Positions 37,501 through 49,402 of a DNA stretch of 64,000 nucleotides are shown here, piece by piece. Origin of the DNA: Rostratula benghalensis (lineage: Eukaryota; Chordata; Aves; Charadriiformes; Rostratulidae); contig VXAI01000163.1 in the NCBI GenBank assembly GCA_013399305.1, positions 126,922 through 190,921 of the forward strand, given 5' to 3'. The notes under the pieces were generated by a model. That model saw nothing but the letters and a program-made list of their open reading frames with translations. It did no database searches and was not told the origin of the DNA. Position 1 is the first letter of the stretch; every line of letters starts with the position of its first letter. The position numbers and the translations under genes were made by a program.

Positions 37501-40500
37501 AACTTTGTATCTTTTTCTTGAAGATTCACGCATTTCCCCATGCTTGCCCTTTGAAAAAGGAGCAATTTTCTTTGGCTTTTTGGTTCTAACTCTACTGCTT
37601 TGAAGAACGGACAGAGAAGAAAATGGGTTTTATGTCACTACAGTAACTAAGAAGTTATCCTTAACACTAAGCATCTTGTGATTCATACAATGGCAGAGGG
37701 AGAGTTTGAGTATCAGTTTGTTCATGAGCTCTGTTTTCTTCCTGTACTTGGGATGGCCTTTTCTTCCCTCTCACTCAGGCACGGAGGAGCTCCCTCTGGG
37801 ATTGTTCCTGCAGGTGGAGTCAGACAAGTGAGATACAATTGCTCTTTCCTGTAGAGTTTATGCAGTTCATTCCCTTTTAGCCTTGCTCTGTAAAATGGCC
37901 ATAAAGTGCGGGCATAAATTACATTTATTGGCACTTCAGGGACTTGGCGCTGTTCTGCCAAAATGTAATAAGTAGGACATATAATAAATGAGAAGCAGGC
38001 CCTAAATTTTAAGCATTGAGATGCCAGTACATTGGGATCATTTGGGAAGTAAGGTTTTTCCACCTGTGTACAGCCCCAAAATGGGGCTGTGTGTCAGAGG
38101 AGAAGCCAAACGTCTGGATATAAGTTCATTATAGGGCTTGGCATGCCATGTGTTTATCAGGGCAGGCTTAAGTCCTGCATACCTTGACCTGACTTTTTCT
38201 TAAATCATTCTGATGTCTCAAATTATTTTAAGATTTTTCCAAAGCACATCTGGGTTATGTTTAATTGTTAGGAGGAGGGGGGGAAGAGAGGAGCTGTAGG
38301 GGGAGTTGGTGTAAATAATTCATGGAGAAGAATCCTCCAATTTTGTAGAAACCACAGCCCGAATTAAAGAGAAGGCTCTTGGATTGAGACAATTTTTGTT
38401 GTGGTTGTAACATACTAGGGTTTGAATCTTGTCCAGATGAAAACATTTGGTTTGTACTTCAGTAAATATTGCAGAAACACTGCCAGCTAATTCTGAAGAG
38501 TAATGAAATAGTGCTTTTGGCAAAGCGCGTGCACTTTCCATACTTCTGATTCTACTCTTCAGATCCAAATTCAGAGGTTTTTTAATATGTTTAGCTGGTC
38601 CAAGACAAAAGTTAATGTAATTTAATGAGAAACAAAATATACCGTAATTTAGGAGGGAAAACTACACATTTGTCAAATAAAAAAAAAAAGTCTAATAACC
38701 TCATTAGTCAAATAAAATGTCTGAAACAGAGTATAGTTTATTCTATTAAGCAGGCACTTGCTTCTTCATGGTCAGGTTATGCATCTTTATGTACAGGTTA
38801 CACAAGCATCAGTTCTGCCTACTGTTAGTAGCAAGCCTGAATTTTGCACGTGCAAAGGGTAATGTCTTTCGAAGAAAAAAAAAAAAAAGCAGCACCATGA
38901 CTTAAACTATATTTTACTTTGTACTTATTGTTGTATAAGCATCAAATTATCATAGCAGAGGACATAAAATACATTTGTCATCCTTTCATATGCATTAGGC
39001 AACACTGTGTGTTTAGTTGTGGTAATTGTTTTTCCTATATAGTTAGGTTTTCTTTTGTGTTGCTCACACAATAGGAGGGAAGACAAAAATACTCAAGAGA
39101 GAATTTCAATAATGAAACTGCAGATAACTGACGGAAACAGTTGCCAAACATGCTTCAAACCTCATTTTTTAAAGAGCTGAGTATCCTCCCTTTTTGTAAT
39201 AATTCATAGCTCATTGTAACCATGATGAGTGAACTTAAAAAAGAAAAATCACCATTAATGATTTTCTCAAAATTTGTCACGCACAGCAGTATCAGATCAA
39301 AGGAGCAGTAACTGCTGTTCTGATGCCGATCAGGAGAGGGTCCCACGGATTTTGTTAGCCCTCTGGGTTTTAGTCAGCTGTGGCAATTTGTTAGGCTTTC
39401 AAAATGGCACGATGAAGGCCAGCTATGGTGATTTGGCCTTACTATCGTGATTTTGAGGGGAGGGAGAGGGCTGGGAAGTTCCTTCCAGGTTACTGCTTGT
39501 CTTTGACCACAGCTTTTCCATTCCTTGAGTGTGAATTAACAGCCACTTGTTGAACAGGAAAAGGCGAGTGGCAGATGGCCAGATCAGGGCAGTGGGTCAG
39601 CAATACTATCAGACTTGTTCAAGCTCTCTTTTTTTTTAACTCTTATTAAAGCTGCTCAATATTGTCCTAACCACTTTACTACATTTGTTTACTATTTAAT
39701 GTCAGTAATTCTTTCAGCATCTTCCTTCTCCTGTTGCTCCTGCAGCCTGTGTCTGCCTGCTAACTTCTCTCTCACTGCTTGCCTCTTTCTCCAGCCCCAG
39801 CACATCTGAGACCTTCTCTTCTGCTCTGCTGCATGCCCTTTCTTTCAAGCTTACTTCATTTGCCATGGCTTCTCCTTCCTGTCCATCCTGTTGCAATTGC
39901 CTCATTGTGTTCTTTGGTGATGGCATGTGCTTTTATGCAAATACTGATGCAAAACAAATCAACTGTCTTGAGGGAAAGGGGGGAAAAAAGGCATTTAGGA
40001 AGTGTGTGCCTAGACATCATCAGGACAGAATGTAAAACATACAGCCTCCTACATGAGACTGGAAACATACTGCATTTCATGTTATGTTTAATAACACCAA
40101 GTGATATATTAAGCTACACATTCAATAAGAAAAAGTGCTTATAGAAATTTTCCAAATCTTTACTTGAGACCTTGTAACATTACATTACAGTTACAGCATT
40201 TATTAATGGACTTTAATTTCCTTAGTCTGGGATTGTAATCTGAATTAGTTCCCTGATCCGATTCACCACATGGCCTCACAAAATAATTATACTGCTGCAG
40301 TCTACGTGGTGGTACCTGGAGTAAGAGTAAGAGGCCAGATGGGGGTAGATGCTCTGTAGACCTTTTTCAATGCCAAGAAAAATGTCCATGCAGTCACAGA
40401 CAGCCTAGATGGTTCCTTGTATAAAATGTCTTCTAAATAAGAGGTGGGAAGTAAAATTTTATTTTCTAGATTATAATCAGATTTGCTGAGTGAGTGGATT

Positions 40501-42185
40501 TATCAGGCAAGGGCTTATTGGGTGTACGGCAGGGTGGGTTTCCGAATGTGGAGGGCTTCTTGCACGCTTTCCCCAGGCACTGTAGGGCTGCTCCCCTGCT
40601 CTCCCCCTTCATCTGTGGTGGCAGGTGCCTGCACAACTTGGGGGCTCCCAGCACAGAAGGAGACTTGTAAAATTCAATACAGCCACAGGCTCTCATAACT
40701 CTCTCACAGATTTTTTTTTTTCCTGCTGTTTTCTTGGGGATGGAAAGCGAGGAAGGGGGAGTGTTTCGTACCTAGAGTGCTGAGACCTGGCAGTGCACCA
40801 TGTCCCGGGCACAGATGTTGCCCCCCATCTGGAGGATTGCAGCTCTTCTCTTTTGCTATGGTTATTAATTAAACTCAAATGTCACTCTTTAGATTGCCCT
40901 GGGTAGGCTTTGAGAATCAGGCTTTGGTGCTGGGGAGGGCAAGAGGAAGAGGAGGGATGCTTGCTTATCTTTACTCTTGCTGTATGGCTGGCAAAACGTG
41001 TGCAAGAATGAACCAGCATAGCTTTCTCGTGGGTTTCTGTTCCTGAGTGTGTCCAGGCAGGGACAAAAATGTGTAGAACAGTGTGTCATAAATTTAAAGC
41101 AAGCACCTACAATTATATGTTGCGTGAATATGTGTGTATGTGTACCTCTGGTGAACTTGTAATTTTCCTTATTCCCGTGCCATTTTGGAGGTTTATATCA
41201 TCTTGCTTTCATTCATAGTTTTCATGATAAATATTTGTTATACGCGGAGAAAGCTGAAAGCAACAGCTCTCAACAAAATTGCTGTTAAGGAAAGCCACTG
41301 CATTCTTAAATTGAGATTAAGGCAGGCCAGATTTATGAGCAAGGGCAATATATTTTGTTAGACCAACTGATACAGCTGGAAAAAACAAACTAACTCTTGA
41401 GTGCAGATTCTTCTCCATGTCTCCAATGGTCTTATATGTCTGTAGGTACAATAACACTACTTGTAAGGGGGGTTTATATGTAAATTTTGTTTATATAAAT
41501 TAGCAGCTTTGAGTAACAACTGAGGTCCTCTGCAGATGCAGACTATGGTACTATATGCACATCCCGGTCTGGCCTCGGAGATGATGAGAAGTTTGGGACA
41601 GGAATCTATTATAATAAAAAAGATGAGGGATTACCTAGGTTCAACTTTTAACGGTGCAGCCTTGCTCGTATGAGCTTCGTTAGTTCTTCAGTCATAATGA
41701 GTTTTATTTCCATAAGAGGAGTTCTGGGGGGTTCTCTTAACTCTTTGCTTGCTGTAAACCACCAGTGCACATCAACTGCTCACTCATGTCAGGTGTTGCC
41801 TAATCAACATAATTGTCATTCTTTTAGCTTGAATGATATCACTGTGTACTTACAGGCTTGTCTTCCCTTCATGTGGCCCTTAAAGGGAATTTGCAGTATC
41901 CTGAGCTTGGGCAGCCTGTTTCAGTATTGTAACTAGTGTTTTCTCAGCCTTTTGGACATGGTTGGCTACATGGACTTAAAGTGAAAGTGGTTTAACCAGC
42001 TCAGCCCATAGGTGTGAACAAATTCTCAGGCTCACTCTCTGAGGCTATTCTAGAACTGAAACCTTAATACAAAAGATTACGATAAAAATAGTCCTGTGTA
42101 AACAAAAAAATTCAAAGCTTTTAGATTTCTTCAGTGTCTTCCATCCAAAACAATGCTTAAAATGAAGAAACGTGTGAGTCCAACC

Positions 42186-42207
42186 TTTTTTTTTTCCCCC
42201 CCCCTTT
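42186..42207 (+). repeat. T10-C9 polypyrimidine run
   Basis: Ten T are followed by nine C and three T. It is a homopyrimidine tract whose C-run complement is G9. It is simple sequence that could form a triplex, and homopolymer length errors are likely. Confidence 0.8.
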
Positions 42208-43811
42208 CTGTTTCGCAAGTCAAATTTAATAAATATGTAGGAAAAGCTGGAAAGGAGGAGGATGGGAGAAAGTGACCTAATTGAACACCAGCTTTTCTCT
42301 GAAGTCTCATGTTGCAGAGCATTTAGATCAGTAAAGTGAGGGCTAGCAGGACTCTTCTGTGTTATTGGACGTTGCCAGTCTAATTTAGCTGGAAATGTAC
42401 TTCCCAAACAGTCCCAGCTGTCCCAGGAATGCAGTTTAACCATTGTTGTTCTTAGTTACCAATTGAAAAGAATTAAAAAAATGTCATTCTGACCAAAGAT
42501 TTATGCACTGAGAATATTGAATACCAGGAGTTAGGTGAAGTTTGTATCTGCTCGCTCACTCAGGTTAGTCTCTTCCTCCTTTCTAAGCAGAATGACATAG
42601 TATTATATTTTATTTTGTGCTTTAAAAAAAAAAAAAAGGAAGAAAAAAGTTTGCTATTGTAATAATAACATTTGTGTTGCAGATGATAATTTTTTTTGCT
42701 GGTTGCTGTTGAAAGCAGCTGACAGAAAAGCTTAGGGATGTGGCACTCTAGGGAAGACGAGGCTTAGAGACTAGATGCTCTATCTCCTCTCCTATTTTAG
42801 TGTCTCAGAAGGATAAAATTTCTGAGTATTTCTTTAATTATAATAGAGAGATTTCAGTCTGTGTTTGAATCTAATTTTGAGCAGTAAGTTTCTCTTACTG
42901 CCATCATTTGTTAAGCATTAATGCACTGATGGTGCCTGACTTCAGATTCTGATTAGATCCGATGCACAGAACAGTCTTCCAGAGCTAACAGATTCTGAAT
43001 CCATACCACAGACGTGGGTACCTAGATGGAAGAGAAAAAGGTTTATTTTTCAGGCAGTACTGTCCAAGAGTAACCGCTCTGGAGCTTTCTAGTTAGTTGC
43101 TGTTGAGACTTAAAGCTCCCCTCCAAGTGGAAGAACTAATGTTCCTCTCATCACCTCTTACCTATTATGGCTGATTGCTTAGAGTGTGCCAAAAAGTTCT
43201 AGGCTTGCATAAAAAATGCAAAAGTTTTTGTTTCTGTGAGTTGCTACAGCTTCTGTGCCTTGAAATATGTCAGCAGTCTTAATTTGATCATTAGTCTATA
43301 TAAATTTGAAAGTTCTGGCATGCAAAAAGCTTTTTCCCTAGGATAACCGTATGTGTCCATACATTTATGTCTAGGTTGGATGGATTAAAACACAAGTTAT
43401 TTCAAGGGGGAAGAATTGTCATGGCCTAGGTGCTGCTGCAGTGTTTCCCCTGGCTGTCCCAGGGCTATTCAATGCGCAGCACGGGGTGACAGTGGGGAGT
43501 TTCTGCTTCTCCCCCAGGCAGCTGCAGTCCCAAGAGAGCCATTATAGACACCAAGAGCAAAGGTCTTTACAGGTTCAGACCAAGCTGCTCACTTGCTTCC
43601 CCTCAATGGGATTGAGGAGAGAATTAAAAGAGTAAAGCACAAAAACTTGGGAGTTAAGATAAGCTTATTAGATAATGTAAAAGCTGCAAGCACAAGCAAA
43701 GCAAAGCAAGGGATGAATTCATACTACCTATCAGCAGGCAGGGATTCAGCCATTCCCAGGAAAGCAGGGCTTCATGGCCCTGCCTGGGTGACTTGGCTTA
43801 CCTTGCCCACA

Positions 43812-43968
43812 GCAGCTGTGGATGTCCCATCCCTGGAAGTGTTTAAGGCCAGGCTGGATGGGGCTTTGAGCAATCTGCTCTAGTGGGAGGTGTCCCTGCC
43901 TGTGGCAGGGGGGTTGGAACTTGATGATCTTTAAGGTCCCTTCCAACTCTAACCATTCTATGGTTCTG
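43812..43968 (+). mobile_element. CR1 LINE 3' tail, 5'-truncated
   Basis: The stretch follows the familiar avian CR1 3' end. It runs from AGCTGTGGATGTCCCATCCC through GGCCAGGCTGGATGGGGCTT to AAGGTCCCTTCCAACTCT, and ends at CATTCTATGGTTCTG, which carries the ATTCTATG-type octamer. About 155 bp is kept and no open reading frame remains. It lies in sense orientation within JARID2. It looks fairly well preserved, so it is younger than the - strand copies here. Confidence 0.92.
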
Positions 43969-45730
43969 CTCTGAAAGCTCAGCTTTTCTCCTTCCTCCCC
44001 CAGCTTTTATTGCTGAGCACAGTGTCATATGGTCTGGGATATCCCGTTGGTCAGTTGGCATCAGCTGTCCTGGCTGTCTCCTGACTTCTTGTGTCCCCCC
44101 AAACCCTGCTTGATGGCAGGGCAGTGTGAGAAACGGGATGCTGTGCAAGCACTGCTCAGCAGTAGCTAAAGCATCCCTGTGTTATCAACACTGTTCTGGT
44201 CACAAATCCAGAACACAGCACCATGCAAGCTACCATGAAGAAAATTAACTCCATTCCCACCCAAAGCGGTACACTTAGGAAAGGATGGCTTATCGCAGAA
44301 ACAGCCCGCCCTAGTTTTTGTGCCATATTTAGGTATCTGTTCATTAAAAAGTAATTTTTGTAGTTAAGAGTATTTTGTACAAACCTGGTGGGAGCAGAAA
44401 ATGCGTAACCCAAAAATAAACTTTAGTTAGTTCTTGGCAACAGCAACAGCTCAAAACCAAACAAACCACGGATTTGCCGTTCTGAAGAGCTTGAAGCCAG
44501 AAGTGTTTCCTATGGAAACATCAGCCAAATAGCCCCTACCCTGTGTTGTTGGTCTGTAGCCCAGCTCTTTTTGTCCTTTGTCTTATTTAGCTGCAGGAAA
44601 ATAATTGAAGCACCGAGTCCCCATTCTCCGCTTCTGTTGACTCTTATTTTTTCCTTTTCTCCTCCGAAATAACCTTTTTCTGAATAAGTGCAAGGCTTTT
44701 AGGTCACCTGTCCCTTCAGGGGGTAGACAGAAGACTTTTTTTGATGTGGAAACTAATACTGGGTGTAAAGGAAAATGTCCATTAGTTGTCAGCAGTACTT
44801 GTACAGTTAAAAATAGTTCTTAGATTGCTACAGTCATGTGTCCTGATGGGTGCAGGGAAACCTGTACCCTGTTGCACCACACACAGAAAAGAAATTTTGT
44901 GCAAGGGTTACATTTAAATTTCAACCCTGTATTCTTGTTAAGCTTGTGAATCCTCATTTCTTCCTCACTGAGTTGCGTGTTGTATCTTACACTCTGACAA
45001 ACAAGGGGAGTTCGGGGGAGCATCCTGGGAAGTAAGCAAGAGATGAGCGCCCAACGTCCTCAAGGGGAGTGTGCTGGGAATCAGGGGATCAGGAGACCTT
45101 TCCTCTTCTCTGTCCTTTGCCAGGGACCGGCCAGGCAAACTTAAGCATCTCAATGTCTCAGGTTTTCTCTTCGTTTAAACCTGAAGCCGAATGCTGCAAA
45201 GCATTGTGTACAATAGTGTTGAGTTCTGCAACGCATCGTGAAGTTTAAACAGTAATATTTTAATGTAATAATAATCTAAAATTATTACCAGGGCACAGGT
45301 TTGTAAATGCTCTTTTTTTATTATTTTTTATTCTGTTTGGAAAAGCTGTAAGCTTCTAGTTTGTACATTAAGGCACTTAAGCATGTGTTTGGAATTAAGC
45401 ATGTGCATTAGTCCTTTTCTGAATACTCAAAGCTATTAATTAGGGGCTAGTAGCAAGACTGTTTGATTGTCTAAAGTATGAATAGAATGTGCTTGGAGGG
45501 GGACACTGCTTTTCAAGCATGTGCATATCCTGTAAGTAAAAATTAATAAATATTAATTTATAACAAACAAACATAAACCTCCAGTTAGTCATGCACTAGT
45601 GTGACCTTCTGTCTCTTGAGTCTCCCTCTGCTCTTGCCAAGCACGGCACTGAAGTAGGTTATGATCAAATATGGTGAGTGCAGTGAGTGAATGTAATGAT
45701 GCTAATGAGCCATTTCTTTATAATGACCAG

Positions 45731-45907
45731 GTTCTCCAGCCCTGCCCAGCAACATGGTATATTTTGGAAGCTCTCAGGATGATGAGGATGAAGAAGAGGA
45801 GGAGGAGGAGACAGAGGACACAAAAACAGCCACAAACAATGCTTCATCATCATGCCAGTCAACCCCCAGGAAAGGAAAAACGCATAAACATGTACCAAAT
45901 GGGCAAG
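45731..45907 (+). CDS. JARID2: JARID2 coding exon B (about exon 5), acidic tract
   Basis: This 177-bp exon begins with the last two bases of the Gly codon split with exon A and ends after the first base of a Val codon (donor GTAGGT at 45908). It reads (G)[15 protein letters not shown], then an acidic tract [11 protein letters not shown] (45778-45810), [21 protein letters not shown] and [11 protein letters not shown]. This follows human JARID2 closely outside the acidic part; the ALPSNM order differs from the human ALPNSM. The tract is coded by a GAT/GAA/GAG run, so its length may vary. I know no defined catalytic role; it is a probably disordered linker between the SUZ12-binding segment and the basic region. 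Both flanking introns are phase 1 and 177 is divisible by three, so skipping would remove 59 codons in frame. Confidence 0.97.
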
Positions 45908-46145
45908 GTAGGTCCTAAACAGTGCTGTTCTCCTGCACTGCCTAGTAAAGAAATTTATCAGTTGAATGTGCCTAATCCTTGGCCATCCTTCTGGATCGGA
46001 ACGAAAAAGGATACAGGCAATAGTGAGAAAATGGAGCAAGATGCAGAGTTAGTATCTTCAGTTTTAACCTGTTTCTCCTGACAATCTGAACTCTGTCTGT
46101 GGCAGAAGTGTAAGTGCAGGGCCGGAATTATAATTTTTATATCTT

Positions 46146-46179
46146 TGTATATACACATACACATATGTATATATGTATA
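46146..46179. repeat. 34-bp alternating TA/CA/TG tract
   Basis: A strictly alternating pyrimidine-purine run made of TA, CA and TG steps. It starts about 240 bp after exon B. It may form Z-DNA or cruciform structure and is probably polymorphic. Confidence 0.75.
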
Positions 46180-47049
46180 GATACACACTCACTCTGGCGT
46201 TTTTGAGATTGATGTTTAATCTAGAATGATTTTTATTTCTTTTTAGCAAAGATAAATATAAGCTTTCATAAGTGATATCAAAACATGTGATGGGCAACAC
46301 TTAATTTCTCACGTGCAATATTGATACCACAATTGTAGTAGGTTAAGATAATGCATTTCTGTTGTTGATTGAAAGATTTTATGGAAGAAGCTTTTTCAAG
46401 TCTTTTTTTTTCTTTGTAAATCACCAAAAGCTGCATTTGTTACACAATATTTCTGTCACAATGCCCTTGTGCTGTATTTTGATAATTGGATCTCTCTCTG
46501 TTGTCACATCACCTAGTGTAAAATGGAAGACCTGGAAGCCACACTGAAAAAAAAAGCCTGCTATAATGCTCCATTGCCAAAGTCTTGTGTGATGTGGTTC
46601 TCTTTTCAGCAAGAGTTCTTGTATCATAACAATTCTATGCCCTCTTGGCCTGATGTAGTTTCAAAATGGAGCCTGTGCTCTCCATTCACTTCCTCACTAT
46701 TAGTTTACCATGAAAATCTTTGTTCTGGAGACTGCCCATTCAGCTCTCCTCCTCTTAGTAGGAGGACTGAGAGGCAAATCTCTCTACTTTTTCAGAGATG
46801 GTTGTGACCTACACCTGCTTTTTTTTTTTTTTTCCCCCCTGTTCTTTCATGCCACTCTCTGCTCTCAAGAAGAGATTAATAGATACCAATTACTTCACTG
46901 TGCTCGTCCTCGTGTCTGCCTTTCAAAAGAGAGTGTTCTATAAAGGGCACCCTTGCTACATATACCAAAATTATTTTTCATTACAATGTCTGAATCTGGT
47001 TTTTATTGCACACCCAACCTCAAAATCTTTTTTTGTGAATGATTTGTAG

Positions 47050-47600
47050 AGAAATGCAAGGGGATGTTAAGCCTAATACCATTTCTGCAGTGGTGAGGCC
47101 GCAACTGGAATACTGCATCCAAATCTGGGCTACTTGGTACAAGAGAGATAGAACTACTGGAGAGAGTACAGCCTAGGGCAACAAAGATGATTAAGGGATT
47201 GGAGCATCTCTCTTATGAGGAAAGGCTGAGAGAGCTGGGACTCTTTAGCCTCGAGAGTAGAAGATTGAGGGGAGACCTTATTAATGCTTGCATGTATCTG
47301 AAGGGTGGGTTGGAAGGAGAGTGGAGCCGGACTTTTCAGTGGTTCTCAGTGACGGGGTGAGGGGCAATATGCACAAGCTGAAACATAGGAAGTTATAAGA
47401 AAAAACTTCTTGGCAGTGATGGTGACAGAGCACTGGAACAGGCTGCCCAGGGAGGGTGTAGAGTCCCCTTCTCTGGAGACCTTCAAGACCCATCTGGATG
47501 CAGTCCTGAGTGATATGCTCTGGGCAATCCTGCTTTAGCAGGGGAGTTAGGCAAGATGATCTCCAGAGGTTCCTTCCAACTCTGACAATTCTGTGATTTC
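47050..47600 (+). mobile_element. CR1 LINE 3' region, 5'-truncated
   Basis: About 550 bp matches the end of the CR1 reverse-transcriptase frame and the 3' untranslated region. Landmarks are the GTGAGGCCGCAACTGGAATA region, CTTATGAGGAAAGGCTGAG, CTGGAACAGGCTGCCCAGGG, GGTTCCTTCCAACTCTGACA and the terminal ATTCTGTGATTTC octamer-type end. The reading frame is lost. The left edge is approximate. It lies in sense orientation within JARID2. Confidence 0.92.
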
Positions 47601-49327
47601 AGCTGTCAGCCATGAGGAGGAGATTTAATCCTGTAAAAGCCATGGGTCAAAACTTGGCACTTTGGATTGATTTCTAAATACACTGGCCCCTGCCCCAAAA
47701 AGAACAGGTACAAAGCTGTACACGTGTAAAATGAGATTGCGTGTAAGGGAACTGCTGCTTTAGAGTTTTAAGTGGGATACATCATTACAAAAGGAGCTGA
47801 TTGCGTTCCTTGAGGACGTCCCAGATGGCAGTCACTTTGAAATTAGCTTAAAACCATGAGACACCTGAAATCTTAATTGGGGGTAAGTAAAGGCAAAATT
47901 AATGAGCCATCTAATGGCTTCATAATCTTTATCAATGTAGATCAGAGTGAGCATAAATGAAGCTGCTGCTTTAATAGACCTGCAAAAGACCTTTATAAAA
48001 TACCTAGGAGATAATGTGAGATGTTTTGACAAAGGTGATGAAGCAGGAATTCCCAGAGAAGCGGTGTCGTCATTGTCTTTTTTTTTTTTAAAATAATTAG
48101 AATTTCCTTACCCAGGGGTATTCCCATTTTTCAGTGTCTATTATTTTGGTTGACAGCCAATAGTATTTTTGTTTCCTGTGAATAAAGTAGGTTCTGGTTC
48201 ATCTGTGTCTGTTTTAAATGAGACCACACACAAAGGCAGACCAGGGACGGGTGCAGCAAATGAACTTAATCTAGCGTGAGAGTCTACTTTTAATGAATTA
48301 AAGTCTTTTGTTTTTAATATACAATGTGCAGTCAAGTACTTTGGACCTGAAAATGCTAAGCATTTGCTATGACATAAACCAACAAAGGTTCAGAGCTTGA
48401 TTAATATCATTAGACAGTGTCAAATGATTGCTTTGTACTAAATGGAGGCCAAAACAACTTTCCTGGGCAAAGTAATTTGTCAATATCCTTTTCTGACATC
48501 AATATACGGGGCATTATTAGGGTAGCACACAAAAACTATTTGTTGTAACCTGGCCTGTTGAGCCACCTTTTGGACAGCCAACTCAGTTGAAAATTCCGAA
48601 GTATGAATAAGCAGCACATACCACACGTGGCCTAGCTTGCTGCACAAATTGAAGTAATTACCTCAGCTGACTTGTTGCCTTCCAACCTTACTGCTTGCCT
48701 ACGTATATTTAAAGCATCAGGTTGTTGTGTGTACCTGTGCCTTTTCATTAGTACTTCTGATGTGCTGCACACATATCCAACTGTTAAAGAGCAAAGTAAA
48801 ATGTTCGACAGAAGTGTTTGTCCCCCGTGTTCACGGGAGCATGGAAAAGGGATGTGTAGCAATGTGCAAGCCTTTCCTTCGCACAGTATCTTAGTGCAGG
48901 CAGTGATAGTCTTGTGGTTAAACGGTTTTCTAAAATATTGCTGTGGTTCTCACAAGGGAAAATGGTAGAGACATGCTCTTAAAAATTGGTTTTGTGTCAT
49001 TGCCAAACTTCAGCTGATTAGGCTGGGTCTGACATGTTCAGATAAGTTAGCAGCAGATAAAGGCTTGGATGTCACTTGTGCTTTGTGCCTTGGTTAGAAA
49101 TTTCTATTAGTTCTGGGTAGGTACCTCTCAGGTTATGTGGGATGTTCTGCATGTATCTCTTCCTATTGCTGTCTTTTCCAGCATGCTTGAACTTAGAATG
49201 AACAATTCTCATTAAGAGAAGGTACTGTCTAAAAGACTGTCAGGTTTTGTTTGCAAGAGAACAGTTTTCTTGTAATATAGAATAAAATGTGTGGGTGGTT
49301 CTTAGTTGCTAATAGATTAAGGTATGA

Positions 49328-49402
49328 TCTCACAGTACACATCATAGATAATTCAGGTCAGAGAAGACCCTGGGAGCATATCTAGTCTTACCTCTCCTGC
49401 AA
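49328..49402 (-). mobile_element. Old CR1 3' end fragment
   Basis: Read on the + strand, CTCACAGTACACATCATAGAT, then ATTCAGGTCAGAGAAGACCCT and ATCTAGTCTTACC resemble a decayed reverse complement of the CR1 tail (consensus form: TCATAGAATCATTCAGGTTGGAAAAGACC...). The copy is short and diverged, so the call is tentative. Confidence 0.55.

Noticed and set aside
38277..38303. G-rich stretch considered as a G-quadruplex
   Set aside because: Only two runs of three or more G, separated by 15 bases, so it fails the four-run rule. The G6/G5 stretch at 25161-25172 also fails.
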